32,584 nucleotides of DNA. Origin: Deltaproteobacteria bacterium. Its GTDB lineage: Bacteria > Desulfobacterota > Syntrophobacteria > Syntrophobacterales > Thermodesulforhabdaceae. How positions within the stretch are numbered: the first letter of the stretch is position 1; every line of letters begins with the position of its first letter. This document shows, one piece after another, positions 15,596 to 24,125 of the stretch. Under the pieces are notes generated by a model, which was given only the letters and a program-made list of their open reading frames with translations, was not told the DNA's origin and did not search any database. Position numbers and translations under genes: made by a program. The DNA lies in contig JAFDGW010000029.1 of the NCBI GenBank assembly GCA_019309115.1, positions 1 through 32,584 on the forward strand, written 5' to 3'.

Positions 15596-16720
15596 TCAAA
15601 TATCTTCCCCAATAAACAACCCTTTTTTATTGAGGAGCTCGGCGTTATCGTTGGTTATACGGACCATGTTTTCCAGCCTTACCCCGCCTTTGCCAGGAAT
15701 GTATATTCCGGGTTCAATTGTAACCACCATATTTGGACGCAATTCTACCGGCTTGTCTTTGCGCAGTCCGGGAAGTTCGTGAACAGCCAGTCCGACTCCG
15801 TGTCCCAGTCCGTGTCCAAAGTACTGTCCGTAACCGCCTTTTTCTATAACACTTCTAGCTACTTGGTCCACCTCTGTAGATCTAACACCGGGCTTTATGA
15901 ACGATTGCGCTTCAAGCTGAGCCTGCCTGACCACCCTGTAAATTTCCCGCCATTTTATATCCATTTTGCCAATGGCGAATGTTCTGGTCATATCGGAACA
16001 ATAACGATCCAGTTTTGCGCCTATGTCGATAATTATGGTTTCGCCTGCTCGAGGTTTCCTGGTGGTTGGAACAGCGTGAGGTTTCGCAGCGTTCGGTCCC
16101 GTTGCTACTATCGGTGAGAAAGCCAGGGCTTCAGCCCCAGATGTTCTGATTTTTTCCTCCACAATCCAAGCCAGCTCCTTTTCTGAATAGCCTTTATCCA
16201 GAAGCGAAAACACCGTTTCCATTACAGATTCGGTAATCTCCAGAGATCGTTTAATTAACTCGATTTCTTCTTCCGTTTTAACGGCTCGCATATTCTCAAT
16301 TACACCTGAATATCCGACTACTTCTAACCGGGCATTTTTATCCCTGAGATGTTTTTTCAAGGAATCGTAAAAGGCAATAGTTACGTAATCCTTTTCTAAG
16401 GCAACGCGACGAATGTCTAGTTCGGTGAGTAGCTCAGCAATGGTCAAGCTCATTTCCTTATCGTACAGCAAAACTTCGAAGTTTGGACATTCACTTTCGG
16501 CTTCCTCACTGTACCGAGAATCGGTTATAAGGAACCGGTCTTTCATGGTTATCAGCAGACGACCTGCCGATTCGGTAAAGCTGACATCGTCCCCACAAAA
16601 TCCACTCATGTAAAAACGATTTTCAGGACCGGACACAAGGAAACCGTCTACACCTTCCTGTTCCATCCAGTTTTTAAGGCGATTTAGTCTTTCTTCAATA
16701 AACGGCGTGTTGCTGGCCAC
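15596..16720 (-). CDS. Xaa-Pro aminopeptidase / M24 family metallopeptidase
   Basis: Cytoplasmic two-metal peptidase of the pita-bread (M24B) fold, cleaving Xaa-Pro bonds at N-termini or in dipeptides. An N-terminal creatinase-like domain (about 1-130) precedes the catalytic domain. Metal ligands are visible in IIDIGAKLDRYCSDMTRTF (two Asp), GHGLGHGVGLAVHE (His), TIEPGIYIPGKGG (Glu) and the final GVRLEN (Glu). The GTG at 16720 is preferred: GGGAGAG lies exactly 5 bases upstream. The ATG at 16750 would add 10 residues but has a poor site. PepQ-like and PepP-like roles cannot be separated here. Confidence 0.88.
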   Translation of the reverse strand: MASNTPFIEERLNRLKNWMEQEGVDGFLVSGPENRFYMSGFCGDDVSFTESAGRLLITMKDRFLITDSRYSEEAESECPNFEVLLYDKEMSLTIAELLTELDIRRVALEKDYVTIAFYDSLKKHLRDKNARLEVVGYSGVIENMRAVKTEEEIELIKRSLEITESVMETVFSLLDKGYSEKELAWIVEEKIRTSGAEALAFSPIVATGPNAAKPHAVPTTRKPRAGETIIIDIGAKLDRYCSDMTRTFAIGKMDIKWREIYRVVRQAQLEAQSFIKPGVRSTEVDQVARSVIEKGGYGQYFGHGLGHGVGLAVHELPGLRKDKPVELRPNMVVTIEPGIYIPGKGGVRLENMVRITNDNAELLNKKGLFIGEDI

Positions 16721-16862
16721 TTTCACTCTCCCTATTTGCTTATATGCCATTGGTACACCATAAAATGCTCAATTTTTTCCGAGGCGCAACAGCAAAATTC
16801 GGGTTTTCTTAAAAGGAGAAATTTGATACCAGAAAATTCACGTTCATCGGAGGTGTGAAGCT

Positions 16863-17243
16863 ATGACTCAGGTGGGAGATGTTGTTCTGGTATATGTTGA
16901 AAATAAGCCGGCCTTTTTTGCGAGAATTGAATCTATCACTCCGGATGTAAAGCCGGAGTGGTTCCAGGTTAAGCTTTTGGTTCTTCAGGTTCCGTTGGTC
17001 GTTGTTACATGGATTTTACGAGAACCTTATATAAATGGCGTTGAGTTCACCATGGGAGGGCGTCCGATCAGAATAGAAAAAGTAGTTGCGCCCGAAGAAT
17101 TTCTATCCGAAGAGGCAGAAGCAGGATCGGAAGATACAGGAGAAGAGCCTGCTGAGAAAAAGAAGAAAAAAACTTCCGGCAAAGGGAAAAATAAGGGTGC
17201 GAAGGTGATCTCCCTTAGTGGCCGAATGAAAAAGAAATCCTAA
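16863..17243 (+). CDS. unrecognised small protein with lysine-rich tail
   Basis: A 126-residue protein, not recognised. Residues 1-80 form a compact beta-rich region (GDVVLVYVENKPAFFARIES, then hydrophobic strands and EPYINGVEFTMGG), reminiscent of a small SH3- or Tudor-like barrel. A long acidic then very basic tail follows (EEAEAGSEDTGEE, then KKKKKTSGKGKNKG), probably disordered and nucleic-acid binding. GGAGGTG stands 7 bases before the ATG. It precedes lepB by 19 bases and should be co-transcribed with it. Confidence 0.75.
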   Translation: MTQVGDVVLVYVENKPAFFARIESITPDVKPEWFQVKLLVLQVPLVVVTWILREPYINGVEFTMGGRPIRIEKVVAPEEFLSEEAEAGSEDTGEEPAEKKKKKTSGKGKNKGAKVISLSGRMKKKS

Positions 17244-17262
17244 ACGAGAGGAAAATTAGAAT

Positions 17263-17925
17263 ATGGCGGAGGTTAAAGCAGAAGCCGAAAAGAAATCGGT
17301 TCAGCGAGTTATTTGGGAATATACTCAGTCAATTGCAATAGCTCTGATTCTTGCAATGATAATAAGAGCCTTTGTTGTCCAGGCATTCAAGATTCCATCG
17401 GGTTCCATGATCCCCACGTTACTTGTAGGTGATCACATCCTGGTCAGTAAATTTGCTTACGATATTAAGGTGCCCTTTGTGAACACAGTAATATGGCACA
17501 GAGCAGATCCAAAAAGGTTCGATGTGGTTGTATTTCGTTATCCGATTGACCCAAGCAAGGATTTTATAAAAAGAGTAATTGGGCTCCCGGGCGATAAAAT
17601 TTTCATTAGAAATAAGAGGGTGTATGTAAACAACAAGGAGCTACACGAGCCTTACGTGCAGCATACCGACCCCAGAATTTTCCCGCCTGAAGTAAGCCCG
17701 AGGGACAACATGGGACCAATCGTCGTACCTGCTCACAGCCTGTTTGTAATGGGAGACAACCGTGACGAAAGCTACGACAGCCGCTTCTGGAAGTTTGTGG
17801 ATTTTTCTGCTTTGAAGGGAAAAGCTTTCATAATTTACTGGTCCTGGAACAGCCACGGTACTATGTCACTTGATCCGAATCATTTCTTTATCCGTTGGAA
17901 TAGGATAGGACGCTTGATACACTAG
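17263..17925 (+). CDS. lepB: signal peptidase I
   Basis: Membrane-bound endopeptidase that removes signal peptides from secreted proteins on the outer face of the inner membrane. A transmembrane helix spans about residues 23-40. The catalytic serine is Ser48 in IPSGSMIPTL and the general-base lysine is Lys103 in FIKRVIGLPGD; the C-terminal GDNRDESYDSR box is at about 164-174. The length of 220 fits the short single-anchor form. It follows the lysine-tailed gene and converges on the NamZ gene, with only 17 bases between their stops and no evident terminator hairpin. Confidence 0.95.
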   Translation: MAEVKAEAEKKSVQRVIWEYTQSIAIALILAMIIRAFVVQAFKIPSGSMIPTLLVGDHILVSKFAYDIKVPFVNTVIWHRADPKRFDVVVFRYPIDPSKDFIKRVIGLPGDKIFIRNKRVYVNNKELHEPYVQHTDPRIFPPEVSPRDNMGPIVVPAHSLFVMGDNRDESYDSRFWKFVDFSALKGKAFIIYWSWNSHGTMSLDPNHFFIRWNRIGRLIH

Positions 17926-17942
17926 ATTTTTTAGAAACCAGA

Positions 17943-19112
17943 TCATCGATACAGACGGCAATCTTCTCTGAGCTCCATGTATTGTGCCAGATCTTTTTGC
18001 CATGATTGTTCTATTTCTTCCAGTGGGGCCAGTTTTTCCACAAGGTTTCTGATACGTTGGCTTCCAAGGATGATGTCAATGGGAAGTTTTTCATATTCGT
18101 ATTCATAAGGCGGTGGTAACCATTCAAATTGATGAGGATATTCTTGTATTATTGCCTGTAGCACCATAAGTCCAAGTGTGTAAGGTTTAATTTTTTGTGG
18201 GTCAATAACATGTATCTGAAATCCGCCACAGCGTTGACCTTTCCATTTGTCCGCAACGGGTTCGAAGAATATCGGCCTAATTACAACCCCATACTGTTCC
18301 ATCTTTTTCATGACTTTTTCAAGCCTGTACGGATCTATGAATGGTGCTCCGAAAATCTGAAAAGGGAGAGTAGTGCCGCGACCTTCGCTCAGATTTGTTC
18401 CTTCAAGGCAGACCATGCCTGGATAAACGATGGCAGTTTCAAATGAGGGCATATTGGGGGAAGGAAGGACCCATGGTAGTCTGGTTTCTGGGAAAATCTG
18501 AGATGCCCTCCAGCGTTCCACCGTTATTATCCGAAGGTCGATGTCCAGCTCTTTTTCCTTCACGATCCATCTAGCATATTCCCCCATAGTGAGCCCATGA
18601 CGCATGGGGATTCTGTACCTGCCGACGAATGAGCGAAACCGGTCTTCAACCACATTTCCTTCAACCTGAGAACAGCCCAATGGATTGGGACGATCCAGGA
18701 TTACCACAGAAATGCCGCTTCTAGCACACGCTTCCAGCGTTAACCCCATGGTAGAGGTATAGGTATAAACCCGAGCGCCGACGTCTTGCAAATCAACGAG
18801 CACAAAATCCAGACCTTCCAATACTTCAGGTGGAGGGCTTTTCATTGGGCCATACAGGCTGTAAATAGGGATTTGCAACCGCGGGTGAAGCTGGTGATCC
18901 GATTCTATCATGTTGGCTTGCTTTTCTGGGAAAAATCCGTGCTGAGGTGAGAAAAGGCATTTAAGGTTTGCACCGATTTTTACAAGTTCTTCCGGCAGTG
19001 GTTTGAGGTTGCTCGTTACACTTGCATAGTGGCAAAGAAGCCCTAGCCTGGAAGAGAATAGCCATCGTGGCTTGTCTCTTAACAGTACTTCACATCCGAG
19101 AACAGGGCGCAT
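17943..19112 (-). CDS. DUF1343 / NamZ-type exo-beta-N-acetylmuramidase family protein
   Basis: A DUF1343 protein. The family includes B. subtilis NamZ, an exo-acting N-acetylmuramidase that releases MurNAc from peptidoglycan fragments. Typical blocks are FSPQHGFF, PIYSLYGP, VLVDLQDVGARVYTYTSTM, VILDRPNPLG, LTMGEYARWI and LEGTNLSEGRGTT. At 389 residues the length is normal. No signal peptide is visible at MRPVLGCEV, so it may act in the cytoplasm on recycled muropeptides. It starts 12 bases after the stop of the upstream gene, so the pair is probably an operon. The enzymatic role is inferred from the family. Confidence 0.88.
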   Translation of the reverse strand: MRPVLGCEVLLRDKPRWLFSSRLGLLCHYASVTSNLKPLPEELVKIGANLKCLFSPQHGFFPEKQANMIESDHQLHPRLQIPIYSLYGPMKSPPPEVLEGLDFVLVDLQDVGARVYTYTSTMGLTLEACARSGISVVILDRPNPLGCSQVEGNVVEDRFRSFVGRYRIPMRHGLTMGEYARWIVKEKELDIDLRIITVERWRASQIFPETRLPWVLPSPNMPSFETAIVYPGMVCLEGTNLSEGRGTTLPFQIFGAPFIDPYRLEKVMKKMEQYGVVIRPIFFEPVADKWKGQRCGGFQIHVIDPQKIKPYTLGLMVLQAIIQEYPHQFEWLPPPYEYEYEKLPIDIILGSQRIRNLVEKLAPLEEIEQSWQKDLAQYMELREDCRLYR

Positions 19113-19124
19113 CTCCAGAGTGCC

Positions 19125-19667
19125 TTAAAAATCAACAAGGTTACTCTTTTCGAGGCTTTTTACTATCTGAAGGGCGCTTTGTTGAGCTGTGTCGTCGTTC
19201 TGGTTCGAAAACACCGTAACCCTTCCGGAAGGAAGTATAGCTACTTGAAACAAATACCCTTCAGCATCTGGAACTTCTATTTCGAGCACCATACCCCCTT
19301 TTTCCAATTCTTGCTCTCTTACAAGCTTATAGGTTTCCTTCAAGACTTTTTCTGCCGATTTCACGAAAACCGTTCCAGCGTAAGATTTAAGAATGTTGCG
19401 AATCTCAGATGGCCAGGTTTTAACTTTCTTGACCATAAACGGGTTGGGCTCAAAATCCAATATGCCGTCTTTGAAAAAAATCTTTCCCGCTTTGCACTCC
19501 ATGATAAGCCCGGAAAAGGTATCTACCCTATGAGGTGCTTCCCCCATTTTTTTCTTTATATACCGGGTTAGTATCAACTGTACGTTTTTCGGTGGCAAAA
19601 GCTTTAGTAGCGTTGCTTCCTTTGCCTGGCCGATAGCAAGTGGTTTTCGAGGTTCCTGGGATGACAA
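19125..19667 (-). CDS. unrecognised 180-residue protein, co-transcribed with the NamZ gene
   Basis: Not recognised. The start is placed at a TTG (19667) because GGAGGTG lies 7 bases before it; the ATG at 19694 would put that site inside the gene. The protein is soluble with an alpha/beta character and no cysteine motif. Its C-terminal half ends in strands such as GYLFQVAILPSGRVTVFS. It precedes the NamZ gene by 12 bases and is divergent from the glcD-like gene across a gap of about 80 bases. Confidence 0.7.
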   Translation of the reverse strand: MSSQEPRKPLAIGQAKEATLLKLLPPKNVQLILTRYIKKKMGEAPHRVDTFSGLIMECKAGKIFFKDGILDFEPNPFMVKKVKTWPSEIRNILKSYAGTVFVKSAEKVLKETYKLVREQELEKGGMVLEIEVPDAEGYLFQVAILPSGRVTVFSNQNDDTAQQSALQIVKSLEKSNLVDF

Positions 19668-19745
19668 TTTTTCACCTCCGTCTTTCGTTACCATTCAAAA
19701 ACAGGGTAAGATAGCAGGCACGAAAATACCAGCGTGGAGGCATCC

Positions 19746-21152
19746 GTGGAAGAGAAAATTCGCCGTGAACTTGAGTCCATTTTTGGGACAGAAAGACTCT
19801 ATTTTCTGCCAGAAGATGTTTTACCTTACGGGATTGACGCCAGCAGACTTGAAGGCTTTCCTGGGTATGTGGTTTTTGCCGAAAAAGCCGAAGAGGTAGT
19901 AGAGCTTTTTAAATTGGCCAATAGTTATGGTTTGCCTGTGTATCCTAGGGGAGCTGGAAGTGGAATGGTTGGCGGGGCAGTGCCTGTGGAGCGCGGCGTC
20001 GTGTTGTCTCTTGAACGTATGAACCGAATAATTAGTATTGACGAAAAAAACATGATCTGCGAGGTAGAACCAGGAATTGTAACCGGCGAGCTTCAAAAAC
20101 AGGTGGCCTCGATTGGCCTTTTTTATCCTCCTGATCCTTCCAGTCTTAGTTTTTCAACAATAGGTGGAAATGTTGCGACCGGCGCCGGCGGTCCAAGGGC
20201 TGTGAAATACGGGGTGACCAGGGACTATGTAATGGGCATTGAGGCTGTTGCTCCTTCTGAGGGAATCATAAGAACGGGAAGCAAGGCGATAAAGTCGGTG
20301 GTTGGATACGATTTGACCCGTCTTCTCGTGGGTTCAGAAGGAACTCTAGCCGTATTTACCCGAATATTACTGAGATTACTGCCTGCCCCCGACCCCCCGT
20401 GGGCAATGCTTGTTGCCTTCCCGGATGCTAATTCTGCCGTAAACTGTGTATGCTCAGTACTCCGCGCGGGATTGACTCCGTCGGCAGCAGAATACATGGA
20501 CAGGGACATACTGAATGCGGTCGCTCAGTACTCTGATTTTTGCTTTGCCGCAAACGTTGGGAGCTTACTGTTGTTTGAAGTAGATGATTCAATGCGTTTC
20601 CGAAAATTCATAGTTGACGCAATTCGTCAAATCTCCATAGACCATGGAGCTATAGAGGTACAGCTTGCTACGGACGAAGATGAAATAGAAAAGCTGTGGA
20701 ACATTCGCCGATCCATATCACCGTCACTGTCGCGCATCAGACGGGGTAAGATAAATGAAGACGTTGCAGTTCCGAGGCAGTCCATTCCGGAACTTGTTTC
20801 CAGAGTAAAGGAAATATCAAAGAAATTTTCCATACCCATTCCGGTTTTTGGGCACGCTGGTGACGGTAATCTTCACGTTAATATTATGTACGATCCGGCA
20901 GATGATGGCGAACGGAAAAGGGCAGGACAGGCTGTTGAAGAACTTTTTTACGAGGTGCTCCGGATGGGCGGTACCATATCGGGGGAGCACGGGGTCGGAA
21001 TTGCCAAGTCTCCTTTCATTACCAAAGAATTGGGGCCTTCGGTTATGGAACTGATGTGGCGGATAAAACTAGCCTTTGATCCCCATAACATCCTGAATCC
21101 CGGAAAGATGTTTATTCCCAATCGGGCTTTCTTGAATGTAAAAAAACCATAA
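19746..21152 (+). CDS. glcD: FAD-linked oxidase, GlcD / D-lactate dehydrogenase type
   Basis: Flavoprotein of the vanillyl-alcohol oxidase (FAD_binding_4) superfamily that oxidises 2-hydroxyacids such as glycolate or D-lactate. The FAD-binding domain shows PRGAGSGMVGGAVPVERG (about 67-84), LSFSTIGGNVATGAGGPRAV and YGVTRDYVMGIEAV. The C-terminal cap has HAGDGNLHVN and GEHGVGIAK, which hold conserved active-site residues of the family. A GTG at 19746 with TGGAGG 5 bases upstream is the better start; the GTG at 19734 would overlap that site. Neither GlcE nor a GlcF-like subunit is adjacent. The downstream glycerate kinase and pyruvate kinase suggest use of glycolate or glycerate-type substrates; the exact substrate is inference. 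Confidence 0.88.
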   Translation: MEEKIRRELESIFGTERLYFLPEDVLPYGIDASRLEGFPGYVVFAEKAEEVVELFKLANSYGLPVYPRGAGSGMVGGAVPVERGVVLSLERMNRIISIDEKNMICEVEPGIVTGELQKQVASIGLFYPPDPSSLSFSTIGGNVATGAGGPRAVKYGVTRDYVMGIEAVAPSEGIIRTGSKAIKSVVGYDLTRLLVGSEGTLAVFTRILLRLLPAPDPPWAMLVAFPDANSAVNCVCSVLRAGLTPSAAEYMDRDILNAVAQYSDFCFAANVGSLLLFEVDDSMRFRKFIVDAIRQISIDHGAIEVQLATDEDEIEKLWNIRRSISPSLSRIRRGKINEDVAVPRQSIPELVSRVKEISKKFSIPIPVFGHAGDGNLHVNIMYDPADDGERKRAGQAVEELFYEVLRMGGTISGEHGVGIAKSPFITKELGPSVMELMWRIKLAFDPHNILNPGKMFIPNRAFLNVKKP

Positions 21153-21171
21153 AAAGTATCGAGTAGGAGCC

Positions 21172-22503
21172 ATGAAGGTAAAAAAATGTGAAATTCTTCA
21201 GGAGTTGTTTAAGACAGGAATTGATGCGGTTTCTCCGGAAAGGGTGGTAAAAAGAGCGGTAAAGCGGGATGGAAACGTCCTTCATGTTGATGGGAAGTGT
21301 TATTTCCTCAGAGATTTTGAAAGAATTTACGTAATAGGGGCTGGTAAAGCCACTGCTCCTATGGCCAGGGTTCTTGAGGAATTACTTTATGATCGCATCG
21401 CTGGTGGTGGTGTTGTAGTTAAGTACGGACATGGGTTGCCCTTGGAGAAAATTGCGGTTTATGAAGGAGGACATCCAATACCGGACGAATCAAGTTATCG
21501 TGGAACGGAAAGTGTTCTGAACGTGGTCAGGGATGTTTCAGAAAGGGATCTTGTGTTTTGTATTTTTTCGGGCGGAGGCAGTGCTCTGTTTGTTTCACCT
21601 CTTGAACCCCTGACTCTGGCAGACAAACAAGTTACAACCGATGCGCTTCTCAGGGCCGGCGCTCCAATTGAAGCCGTGAATACCGTTCGAAAACATTTGT
21701 CTAAAGTCAAAGGTGGTCGTCTGGCTCGTTTTATCTATCCCGCCTGTGTTATTACCGTGCTTCTTTCCGACGTGATCGGAGACAGGCTTGATGTAATTGC
21801 ATCGGGACCTACCGTTCCGGACACGACCACCTACGATGATTGCTACAGGGTGCTTCATGATTACGGAATATGGGATGAAGTCCCTGAAGCGGTGCAACGT
21901 ATTGTAAATCAGGGAAGAGCAGGCTTAATAGAAGACACCCCAAAATCAGGAGATCCTGTTTTTGAAAAGGTGCAAACCACCGTTGCCGGAAACAACCGTC
22001 TTGCTCTGGGGGCTGCGGCGGAAGTGGCCCGCAGAAACGGCTACAACGTAGTCGTGGTGACTTCTCGGCTACAGGGTGAAGCCCGTGAAGTTGCCAAAGT
22101 CCTTGCTGCGATGGTTGAAGAAATCCTATTCGGTCAGGGAATTGAAAAACCCCCGGTTTGTTTGCTCTTTGGCGGTGAAACGACCGTAACCGTGAAGGGA
22201 AGTGGAACAGGCGGGAGAAACCAGGAGCTTGCCCTGGCGCTGGCAATTGCATTGAAAAATGTTCCGGGCTGGAGTGGTTTTTCAGTCGGAACCGACGGCA
22301 CGGATGGACCCACCGATGTTGCTGGTGCCATGGTGGACGGTGAAGTTTTCAAAAAGGCTGTGGCGAAAGGATTAGATCCACATGCATTTATCAGAAACAA
22401 TGATTCCTACAACTTTTTCAAACAAATGGGTCTTCTTGTGAAAACCGGTCCTACTAGGACGAACGTTATGGATATGATTTGTTTGCTCATTGATGGAATG
22501 TAA
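21172..22503 (+). CDS. glycerate 2-kinase, MOFRL family
   Basis: Phosphorylates D-glycerate, normally to 2-phosphoglycerate, feeding lower glycolysis. The N-terminal DUF4147 domain shows VIGAGKATAPMARVLE, GGHPIPDESSYRG and CIFSGGGSALF. The C-terminal MOFRL domain includes LLFGGETTVTVKGSGTGGRN, QELALALA and GTDGTDGPTDVAGA. The length of 443 is normal. GGAG precedes the ATG. Its stop shares one base with the pyruvate kinase start, so the two should be coupled. Homologues in the serine and methylglycolate pathways are the alternative context. Confidence 0.92.
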   Translation: MKVKKCEILQELFKTGIDAVSPERVVKRAVKRDGNVLHVDGKCYFLRDFERIYVIGAGKATAPMARVLEELLYDRIAGGGVVVKYGHGLPLEKIAVYEGGHPIPDESSYRGTESVLNVVRDVSERDLVFCIFSGGGSALFVSPLEPLTLADKQVTTDALLRAGAPIEAVNTVRKHLSKVKGGRLARFIYPACVITVLLSDVIGDRLDVIASGPTVPDTTTYDDCYRVLHDYGIWDEVPEAVQRIVNQGRAGLIEDTPKSGDPVFEKVQTTVAGNNRLALGAAAEVARRNGYNVVVVTSRLQGEAREVAKVLAAMVEEILFGQGIEKPPVCLLFGGETTVTVKGSGTGGRNQELALALAIALKNVPGWSGFSVGTDGTDGPTDVAGAMVDGEVFKKAVAKGLDPHAFIRNNDSYNFFKQMGLLVKTGPTRTNVMDMICLLIDGM

Positions 22504-23948
22504 TGGTTCGGAGTCGAACCGTGAATCCGCGAAGCAGAGCGAGAAAAACCAAAATTGTAGCCACTTTGGGTCCGGCTTCTTCGTCACCGGACATTATTCG
22601 GCAACTGATTCTTGCGGGAGTTAACGTGTTCAGACTTAACTTTTCCCATGGAGACCACGAATTCCACGGACGTATGATAGAAGCTATCCGTTCCATATCG
22701 GCGAGTGAGGGAGCCTGTGTGGGCATATTGCAAGACCTGGGAGGCCCAAAGATTCGGCTGGGAGAACTGGCAGAGCGGAGTGTTTGTTTGAAATCTGGAG
22801 ATACCATCCAACTGATTCCCGGAAAGGCAAGCAGTGTTCCAACGGTGCTGCCAGTGGAGTACGACTATCTACTCGAAGAAGTAGGTGTGGGGGATAGAAT
22901 TCTTCTAGCAGATGGAACCATTGAGCTTGTTGTGGAAAGAAAGGGGGAGGGTTCATTAATCGCTCGGGTTATCGTTGGAGGTGAAGTGAGGTCTCACAAG
23001 GGCGTCAACCTTCCGTCCGGCGGCCTTAAGGTTCAAGCTATTACAAGTAAAGATATGATAGACTTAGAGTTTGGAATCGAAAAAGGCGTCGATTTCGTTG
23101 CTATATCCTTTGTAAGACATGAAAAGGATCTGGACCCTGTTTTGCGAAGGTTTAAGAACCTGGATAACAGGCCTCTTTTGATCGCAAAGATTGAAAAGCC
23201 TCAAGCCCTTAATCGACTGAACCAGATTCTAGAACGCGCCGACGGTATTATGGTCGCCCGAGGGGACCTCGGTATTGAGATGCCTCTTGAGAAGGTGCCT
23301 CTGGCCCAGAAAACTATAATCAAAAGTGCCGTCAGGCTCGCAAAGCCCGTCATTACCGCAACGCAAATGTTGGGAAGCATGACCAATAGTCCACGGCCCA
23401 CAAGGGCGGAAACGACGGACGTGGCAAATGCAATACTGGATGGGACGGATGCGGTCATGCTTTCGGAGGAGACTGCCATTGGGCGCTATCCCGTTGAGAC
23501 TGTCAGGATGATGAATCGGATAGCTGTTGAAACGGAAAGTCATTTTGAAAACTTTTTTATCCGCCGCCATACGGACGTTGAAGACGGAAGCATAGAAGGT
23601 GCAGTGGGGCAGGCGGCGTGGATGGCGGCAACGAATTTGAGGGCGGCAGCACTAGTGGCTTCAACAGCATCTGGTGCAACGGCGAGGCTTATGAGTAAAT
23701 ATCGTCCTAAAACCCCCATTGTGGCAACTACCCATAAGGAAACAACTTACCGTCAGCTATCTCTCAGCTGGGGTGTTATTCCGCTTCTTACCGGAAAATT
23801 CAAAAATACCGATGATATGTTCAACGTAGCTAGAAAGTGGATGCTGGAAAAGGGCTATGCGGGGAAAGGCGATTGCATTGTGGTTACCGCTGGTGTGCCC
23901 GTGGGGGTAGCCGGTACAACTAACCTGATTAAGGTTATCAGGCTGTAA
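22503..23948 (+). CDS. pyk: pyruvate kinase
   Basis: Converts phosphoenolpyruvate and ADP to pyruvate and ATP. The barrel motifs are all present: KIVATLGPAS, VFRLNFSHG, LLIAKIEKPQAL (catalytic Lys), MVARGDLGIEMPLEKVP, and KPVITATQMLGSM with RPTRAETTDVANAILDGTD. A C-terminal allosteric-type domain covers about residues 360-481. At 481 residues the length is standard. The ATG overlaps the glycerate kinase stop by one base. A 6-bp perfect hairpin (GGTTCG with CGAACC, 22505-22520) begins at the G of the start codon, and no ribosome-binding site is evident, so translation probably depends on the preceding gene. Confidence 0.95.
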   Translation: MVRSRTVNPRSRARKTKIVATLGPASSSPDIIRQLILAGVNVFRLNFSHGDHEFHGRMIEAIRSISASEGACVGILQDLGGPKIRLGELAERSVCLKSGDTIQLIPGKASSVPTVLPVEYDYLLEEVGVGDRILLADGTIELVVERKGEGSLIARVIVGGEVRSHKGVNLPSGGLKVQAITSKDMIDLEFGIEKGVDFVAISFVRHEKDLDPVLRRFKNLDNRPLLIAKIEKPQALNRLNQILERADGIMVARGDLGIEMPLEKVPLAQKTIIKSAVRLAKPVITATQMLGSMTNSPRPTRAETTDVANAILDGTDAVMLSEETAIGRYPVETVRMMNRIAVETESHFENFFIRRHTDVEDGSIEGAVGQAAWMAATNLRAAALVASTASGATARLMSKYRPKTPIVATTHKETTYRQLSLSWGVIPLLTGKFKNTDDMFNVARKWMLEKGYAGKGDCIVVTAGVPVGVAGTTNLIKVIRL

Positions 23949-24050
23949 AATGGCTAAATACGGTGGACGGGGGTATCGTGAACTGTTTATTTCACTGATT
24001 GGCGGTTTGAGTAATTAAGTTATTTTTCAAATGCCTCGCACGTGAAATAG

Positions 24051-24079
24051 TTGACGGAGCGAGAAAGTCTCAATAGGAT
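24051..24079 (+). promoter_or_regulatory. sigma-70 promoter of the cooC-pur-mur operon
   Basis: TTGACG (24051-24056) and TAGGAT (24074-24079) are spaced by exactly 17 bases, a good sigma-70 match. It drives the long plus-strand operon that starts at the TTG at 24126, with a leader of about 40 bases. This is why the upstream TTG at 24051 should not be taken as a start codon. Confidence 0.7.
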
Positions 24080-24125
24080 TAGCGCGCTTTTTAAGAGAAG
24101 AAAACCTGGAAAGGAGGAAATAACA

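Noticed and set aside
22505-22520. tRNA T-arm-like GGTTCG...CGAACC
   Set aside because: No acceptor, D or anticodon arms surround it and it overlaps the pyk start; only a local hairpin.
24051-24125. N-terminal extension of CooC from the TTG at 24051
   Set aside because: That TTG is the -35 box of a 17-base-spaced promoter, and a strong ribosome-binding site stands before the TTG at 24126, which gives the normal CooC length.
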